Assembly: GCA_003563055.1 (NCBI GenBank)
Contig: PWSY01000060.1
Span: forward strand, 1 to 47,410
Reading direction: 5' to 3'
DNA length: 47,410 nucleotides
Source of the DNA: Anaerolineaceae bacterium
GTDB lineage: Bacteria > Chloroflexota > Anaerolineae > Anaerolineales > Anaerolineaceae
The notes beneath the pieces are model-generated. The model made no database searches, was not told the DNA's origin, and worked only from the letters and a program-made list of their open reading frames with translations. A program made the translations under genes and the position numbers. This document shows, piece after piece, positions 42,740 to 47,410 of this stretch (the stretch's first letter is position 1; each line of letters begins with the position of its first letter).

Positions 42740-43423
42740 ATGATGGATGAGCGTATTTTAATTATTGAAGACGACGAAGAAATCCAACGGGTATTAAAGC
42801 GGGTGCTTACTTATGAAGGCTATATTGTCGATTCGGCTTTAACCGGAAAAGCGGGCATAACCCTGGCTAAAGAACAACACCCCGACCTGGTGCTTTTGGA
42901 CTGGATGTTGCCCAGTATGGACGGCCTGGAAGTTTGTCGTCAATTACAGGAGATTGGGAGCGAGCCGATTTTGATGTTGACGTCTAGAACCTCAACCCAA
43001 GACCGGGTAACAGGTTTGGATGCGGGTGCAGACGATTACATGGCCAAGCCCTTTGATCTGGAGGAGTTGCTGGCCAGGATCCGGGCCCTGCTCAGGCGGA
43101 CCGTTGTGGATCGCGTCGTGGTTTTGGAATTTGCTGATTTACAACTTGACAGCGGCACCCGAAAAGCCTATCGCGCTGGTCGTGAGATTACACTGACAGC
43201 CAAAGAATATGACTTGCTTGAGATCTTTATGCGCCACCCCAGGCAGGTTTTGACTCGTGAGATTATCTTTGACCGGGTATGGAATTATGATTTTGGGGGA
43301 GAGAGCAATGTATTGGATGTTTACATTCGCTACCTCAGGCAAAAAATTGAAGAAGAAGGTGAAACTCGATTGATCTACACCGTTCGTGGTGTGGGGTATG
43401 TGATGAGAGAACCTGAAGCTTAA
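42740..43423 (+). CDS. OmpR-family response regulator
   Basis: The 227-residue protein has a receiver domain with the acidic pair (EDDEE, 9-13), the phosphorylated Asp54 in LLDWMLPS and the conserved Lys in AKPF, followed by an OmpR/PhoB winged helix ([27 protein letters not shown] and [13 protein letters not shown]...[11 protein letters not shown]). AAAGGAG precedes two adjacent ATGs (42740 and 42743). The partner kinase follows eight bases later. The target genes are unknown. Confidence 0.96.
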   Translation: MMDERILIIEDDEEIQRVLKRVLTYEGYIVDSALTGKAGITLAKEQHPDLVLLDWMLPSMDGLEVCRQLQEIGSEPILMLTSRTSTQDRVTGLDAGADDYMAKPFDLEELLARIRALLRRTVVDRVVVLEFADLQLDSGTRKAYRAGREITLTAKEYDLLEIFMRHPRQVLTREIIFDRVWNYDFGGESNVLDVYIRYLRQKIEEEGETRLIYTVRGVGYVMREPEA

Positions 43424-43431
43424 ATCGTCCG

Positions 43432-44532
43432 ATGTCCCTTCGCTTGCGATTGTCATTATTATATATGGGTGTGCTTAGCGGTGTAATCCTGCTGCTGGGC
43501 ATTTTGGTTTACGCCCTGTTCAGATGGGTGCTGTTGGTCAACCCCATGGATGGCCATCTTTTTCAGGCGTCACAACCGGGCTTGCAGTCATTCTGGTTGA
43601 TGTTTACGCTTGTTGGTCTCATAACCCTTGTGTTAAGTGGGTTCGGTGCATGGGTTATTACCGGAAAGTCACTGGCCCCCCTGGAGACATTTTCCCAATT
43701 GCCAAACCAGGTCATCAGCAGCGATGATTTTTCCAGCAGGATTCCGTTATCCCCTAGTGGAAGTGATGAGATAGATGAATTGGCCCGGGCTTTCAACCAA
43801 ACCTTAATGCGGTTTGAGGGGGTTAAGGATGCCCAAAGTCGTTTTCTGGCTGATGTCAACCATGAATTACGGACACCCCTGACTGTTATCAAGGGCAATG
43901 TGGGATTGATGCGCAAGGTGAAGGCTTTTGATACACAATCCTTAAACAGCATTGAATCTGAAGTTGACCGGCTGATCCGGTTGGTTGAGGATATGCTGTT
44001 TGTATCGCAGGCGGAAGCAGGGGATCTACCTTTATTATTGGATTCTGTGGATATGGGCGCCCTTCTTCAGGAGGTAGGCGAACAACTCCGAGCCTCATCA
44101 AATGAAAACCACGATGTGGTTTTGGAAAGCTTGGAAAAGGTAAGCCTGTTGGGGGATCGGAACCGCCTCAAACAGGTATTCCTCGACCTTGGCAATAATG
44201 CAATCAATTACTCACCGGAGGGTGGGAAAATTACCTTGGGCATGGCCGTGAACGGTGATTGGGTTGAAGTCACTGTGAAGGATGAGGGCATTGGAATCCC
44301 AAAGGAAGTGCAGCGGCGTTTGTTTGAGTGTTTTTATCGGGGGGATGAGTCCCGTGGCCGGACCAGGAAAGAAACCGGCTTTGGTTTGAGCCTGCCGATT
44401 GCCTATTGGATCGTACGCAACCATGGGGGCCGAATTGAGGTCCATTCAGAAGCAGGCAGGGGCAGCACATTTGCTGTTCAGCTGCCTACCAATCAAGAGA
44501 ACATCTCTGGCAGAACCCGTCATTTGGCCTGA
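43432..44532 (+). CDS. Sensor histidine kinase
   Basis: The 366-residue protein has two membrane helices (about 6-28 and 55-77), leaving only a short outer loop, then a HAMP-like region, the H-box DVNHELRTPL with His144, and the ATPase boxes NNAINYSPEGG, DEGIGIPKE and GFGLSLPIAYW. The small outer loop suggests membrane sensing or a partner rather than a large ligand domain. It pairs with the response regulator just upstream. There is no clear ribosome site, so translation is probably coupled. Confidence 0.95.
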   Translation: MSLRLRLSLLYMGVLSGVILLLGILVYALFRWVLLVNPMDGHLFQASQPGLQSFWLMFTLVGLITLVLSGFGAWVITGKSLAPLETFSQLPNQVISSDDFSSRIPLSPSGSDEIDELARAFNQTLMRFEGVKDAQSRFLADVNHELRTPLTVIKGNVGLMRKVKAFDTQSLNSIESEVDRLIRLVEDMLFVSQAEAGDLPLLLDSVDMGALLQEVGEQLRASSNENHDVVLESLEKVSLLGDRNRLKQVFLDLGNNAINYSPEGGKITLGMAVNGDWVEVTVKDEGIGIPKEVQRRLFECFYRGDESRGRTRKETGFGLSLPIAYWIVRNHGGRIEVHSEAGRGSTFAVQLPTNQENISGRTRHLA

Positions 44533-44553
44533 AGAATAATTCCCGATAAGCAT

Positions 44554-45234
44554 TTACTGTAAACCCAGGTGAAGATCTGCCTGTTGACAGAGCCATACCC
44601 CGCCTGCCTTCAGCCAGGTCTCCAGCCCATGGGCATCTTCAACCAGAAACGTTGCTTCATAATAAATCGCTGACCCATAACGCACATAGCGTTTGGTTTC
44701 ACTGGGCCACAGGTGGGTGTCGCGATAAATTTGGCTGTGGCCGCCGTTGTAGCCGGCCAGGGCAAGCTCGATGTTCCCTTCTGCTTTGATCAATGATTCG
44801 CTCAGGTATGCCAGCCCACGCCTGGCATTGGTTTCGATATCCAGGGGGTCTTCGCCATCGAAAAAATGGTAAGGCATCACCTGGAAGAGGCCTTGTGCGC
44901 CGGCAGGGGAGATGGCGGTGGGGTCACCACAGGATTCGATTTGCATAACCGTCGCGACCAGGTGGGGGTCGAGAGACCAGGCTTCTGCCCAATGAAGGAT
45001 CGACTCTTCCCAATAAAGGACCGAAGGGCTGAAATGGACGGGTGATAATTGGCCTGATTTTCTCTGGAAGGCTTTAAAAGGATTGACATCCATCAAACCA
45101 AGGATAAAAAACACCAACAAAATACCGGCTGTAATCAGCAGGAGCGAGGCTGCCCAATAAAATGAGCGCGCATTTTTGCGGCGGCGGGTTTTCACCCGTC
45201 TGTGGTTGCGGAGAATGGAGAGCCGGTTTGCCAT
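44554..45234 (-). CDS. Lytic transglycosylase (SLT family), membrane-anchored
   Basis: The 226-residue protein has a basic N-terminus, one membrane helix (about 27-47) and an SLT domain with catalytic Glu100 in VMQIESCGDPTAISPAGAQGLFQVMP and the late motif LALAGYNGG. It cleaves peptidoglycan outside the membrane. AAGGAAAG precedes the ATG and a TATAAT lies about 19 bases before it on the minus strand. It converges on the histidine kinase gene with only 21 bases between stops. Confidence 0.93.
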   Translation of the reverse strand: MANRLSILRNHRRVKTRRRKNARSFYWAASLLLITAGILLVFFILGLMDVNPFKAFQRKSGQLSPVHFSPSVLYWEESILHWAEAWSLDPHLVATVMQIESCGDPTAISPAGAQGLFQVMPYHFFDGEDPLDIETNARRGLAYLSESLIKAEGNIELALAGYNGGHSQIYRDTHLWPSETKRYVRYGSAIYYEATFLVEDAHGLETWLKAGGVWLCQQADLHLGLQ

Positions 45235-45487
45235 TTATCTTTCCTTGAAGGCTATTATAATGTGACTGAGGGAGGATTGAGAACATTAACCCAAAGACAC
45301 CATTTGCCAGTAAATTCTATGCTATTCATTTTGGTCATTTTGAATGGTTGTTTTAGAATCTATTAAAATTATTAGGCATTAATTTTTGATGATTTGGGAT
45401 AGGGGTTGAGAGGATTTGATAGGGAACTGGATTAAAATTTGTTTTTAGGATCGTAAAAATGAATGATTTTTTTGAAAGGTGTATCCC

Positions 45488-47167
45488 ATGACCGAAAACC
45501 ATCCCCAACAACAGCCCGGAATGAGTCAGAGGATCAAATATCCGTTGATGCCGCTGGTCCTCTCTCTGTTGGTCACAGCCTTTTTTGACCAGATGATCTG
45601 GGGCAGGCAGTTTGGGCTCCAATTTCTGTTAGTGATTTTGCTTGCACTGAGCGGCTTGTTTCTTCTGACCGTTTTAGAGAAAAAATCTGTTCCCGTGCGT
45701 ACTTACTTCCTCTTAGCGCCCATCCTGTTTGGCGCTTTGATGACCGTTATCCATAAAGCAGGGGCCATTATCTTTTTTAATATTTTGCTGTCCCTCTCAG
45801 GTTTTGCCCTGTTAACGTTGACACTGCTGAATGGGCAATGGCCCTTCTACCGCATCCGCGAAATGTTGACGGGTGGGTTACAGTTGGCCCAATCGGCATT
45901 GATTGACCCAATCCGACTGCTGATTTGGCGGGCAAAATCTTTTTCTGATACATCTGCCGAGGCCAAAAAAGTTGCCTGGCGCAAAGTTTGGTCATTGATG
46001 GGCGGCTTGCTGATGGCCTTGCCGCTGCTGGTCGTGCTGGGGGCGCTGCTGGCCAGCGCAGACCTGATTTTCAGAGCGCGGCTCTCAGGCCTGTTTACCT
46101 GGTTGACGCTCGAGAATTTACCTGAATTTCTTTTCAGAGGGACCTATATCCTGATTCTGGCTTATCTGTTGGCGGGTGTGTTGATCCATGCGCTGACTTG
46201 CTCTGGTGATGAAAAAACCTTTGAACCGGATGGGCCATTCTTCAAGCCCTTCCTCGGGCAGATCGAAGCGTTCACCGTGCTGGCCCTGGTAAACATCCTG
46301 TTTTTAAGCTTCATCCTGATCCAGTTCCACTACTTTTTTGCTGGCAGCGTTAATATCTCATTGGAAGGGTTTACTTATGCGGAATATGCCCGGCGCGGAT
46401 TTTTTGAGCTGGTGGTCGTGGCGATCATCAGCCTGGGCCTGCACTATCTGCTGAGTATGGTCACCATGCTAACGGATCGGCGGACACGGCACATCTTTTC
46501 AGGCCTGGGGCTGCTGTTGTTATCCCAGGTCGGGTTGATGCTTGTATCTGCCTTCCAGCGCCTCAGCCTGTACGAGGCTGCCTACGGCTTTACCACGCTG
46601 CGTACCCTGACCCACGTTTTTATGATCTGGCTGGGCATCTTGTTGGGGGCAGCAGCTTTGATGGAGATCTTGAACCAGTTCAAACGGCTGGCTTTAACCC
46701 TCATCCTGGTGTTTTTCGGGTTCACCCTGACGCTGAACCTGCTCAATGTGGATGGTTTCATCGCCAAACGCAATATCGAACACGCCATGGCCGGCCACCC
46801 CCTGGATGCCGCCTACCTGTTGTGGAATCTGAGTGATGACGGCATCCCAACCCTGTACGATTACCTCCAGGCCGAGGACACGCCGGCTGAGTTGAAAGAA
46901 ACCCTCTTTGCTGTCCTGGCGTGCCGCTATGCAAAAAGAACCGGGGATGCGGCCAGGGATTTTTGGGCAGAGTGGCATCTTTCTGTTTCCAGGGCAGATG
47001 CGCGCTTTAACGCTCTACAAGCAGACCTGCAGGCCTATCCTTTTATCGTTCAGGTCGAACCTGTTTACGACCTTGAAGATGGTCAGGAAAAAACCGGCCG
47101 CTATACCAGCTACTATATTATGGCTGATGGGGAAGAGGTGTATTGTTATTCAGAAATGTCTGATTGA
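45488..47167 (+). CDS. DUF4173 (DUF4153-type) membrane protein
   Basis: The product has a short polar N-terminus, about eleven or twelve membrane helices up to residue 420 or so, and a soluble tail of about 130 residues. The pattern FTYAEYARRGFFELVVVAIISLGL and the later YEAAYGFTTLRTLTHVFMIWLGIL match DUF4173, of unknown function. The ATG at 45488 has GAAAGG upstream at about nine bases; the GTG at 45479 overlaps that site. The last 50 bases overlap the convergent gene on the other strand. Confidence 0.88.
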   Translation: MTENHPQQQPGMSQRIKYPLMPLVLSLLVTAFFDQMIWGRQFGLQFLLVILLALSGLFLLTVLEKKSVPVRTYFLLAPILFGALMTVIHKAGAIIFFNILLSLSGFALLTLTLLNGQWPFYRIREMLTGGLQLAQSALIDPIRLLIWRAKSFSDTSAEAKKVAWRKVWSLMGGLLMALPLLVVLGALLASADLIFRARLSGLFTWLTLENLPEFLFRGTYILILAYLLAGVLIHALTCSGDEKTFEPDGPFFKPFLGQIEAFTVLALVNILFLSFILIQFHYFFAGSVNISLEGFTYAEYARRGFFELVVVAIISLGLHYLLSMVTMLTDRRTRHIFSGLGLLLLSQVGLMLVSAFQRLSLYEAAYGFTTLRTLTHVFMIWLGILLGAAALMEILNQFKRLALTLILVFFGFTLTLNLLNVDGFIAKRNIEHAMAGHPLDAAYLLWNLSDDGIPTLYDYLQAEDTPAELKETLFAVLACRYAKRTGDAARDFWAEWHLSVSRADARFNALQADLQAYPFIVQVEPVYDLEDGQEKTGRYTSYYIMADGEEVYCYSEMSD

Positions 47168-47410
47168 TGCCGATTGTCACCAAGCCCTGGTCTGCGTCCA
47201 CATCCAGGTGCTGACCGGTAATGAGCTGGCTGAGGTCTACCTGATCGATGCAGGGGATTTCAGCGATGATGCAACCCACTGCGGTAATTGTCTCGCAATG
47301 GGCATTGATGATGGCGGCCGGTGCACAGCCATTGTGTTTGAGCCGATAGAGGATGTAGGAGCCCACGGTGGAACCTTTGCCAGAGGGGAAGACCAGCACC
47401 TTGCCAGACA
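47118..47410 (-). CDS. AcnX swivel-domain (DUF126) protein, C-terminal part (cut by window edge)
   Basis: The frame is open to the right edge and encodes SGKVLVFPSGKGSTVGSYIL, then NGCAPAAIINAHCETITAVGCIIAEIP and DVDADQGLVTI. This is the conserved core and end of the aconitase X swivel domain (DUF126), the small subunit of AcnX-type dehydratases; in archaea such a pair is phosphomevalonate dehydratase, while bacterial members also act on hydroxyproline-type or unknown substrates. The large subunit would be expected outside the window. The end overlaps the DUF4173 gene by 50 bases on the opposite strand. Confidence 0.85.
   Translation of the reverse strand, partial: SGKVLVFPSGKGSTVGSYILYRLKHNGCAPAAIINAHCETITAVGCIIAEIPCIDQVDLSQLITGQHLDVDADQGLVTIGINQTFLNNNTPLPHQP

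Overview
The window reads as a chromosomal segment of an anaerobic Chloroflexota bacterium, most likely class Anaerolineae (inference from gene content, no marker gene checked). Pointers are a very large MalT-type STAND regulator with a SARP-like C-terminus, a DUF5317 membrane protein followed by an Os1348/NHLP-like small protein, a DUF362 ferredoxin protein, a MtaA-like methyltransferase with a corrinoid protein, and a long operon of membrane proteins around a MutL-type (glutamate mutase L) ASKHA protein. Base composition is moderate throughout. No phage, plasmid, transposase or CRISPR array is visible.

Layout. 1-5.9 kb: the start of a nucleoside hydrolase (cut by the left edge), threonine synthase, an unrecognised HAD-like protein translationally coupled to a 40-codon aspartokinase stub, a flavodoxin-fold quinone reductase, an APH-type kinase and an ICMT-like methyltransferase. 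6-12 kb: a YjbQ protein, the 1081-residue regulator, and a tightly overlapping trio (47-aa exported-looking peptide, DUF5317 protein, Os1348-like protein), then a YtxH protein. 12-16.4 kb: envelope proteins (a membrane-anchored lysozyme-fold protein and a divergent LCP lipoprotein), a CBS-pair protein and a small membrane protein. 16.4-22 kb: a decayed rph, a DUF362 iron-sulfur protein, and a one-carbon locus in which a MtaA/UroD-thioredoxin fusion diverges from a lacI-type regulator plus corrinoid protein; matched 12-bp operators lie at both promoters. A tRNA-Glu(CTC) follows. 22-27.4 kb: a SlyD-like FKBP, a YcxB-like protein, phosphoglucomutase, a small exported protein with a palindromic operator, a 102-bp MITE-like element with an 8-bp target duplication, and a GH1 beta-glucosidase.

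27.5-32.5 kb: a five-gene overlapping polysaccharide operon read leftwards (wecB, acetyltransferase, three GT4 glycosyltransferases). 32.6-39.5 kb: a seven-gene rightward operon, six genes joined by 4-base or near-zero overlaps, encoding a small protein, a DUF6754-like protein, two polytopic membrane proteins, a zinc-ribbon/Trp-motif membrane protein, the MutL-like ASKHA protein and a barrel-sandwich/KOW-like protein. I know of no assigned function for this set, and no glutamate mutase gene is nearby. 39.6-47.4 kb: a membrane protein with an SH3 tail, a BMP-like lipoprotein without a transporter, a priming sugar transferase, an OmpR-type two-component pair, a second lytic transglycosylase, a DUF4173 membrane protein, and the end of an AcnX swivel-domain (DUF126) gene cut by the right edge.

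The two best candidates for undescribed systems are (1) the TPR-regulator plus short exported peptide plus DUF5317 plus Os1348-like cassette, which has the parts expected of a peptide-signalling module, and (2) the MutL/DUF6754 membrane operon.
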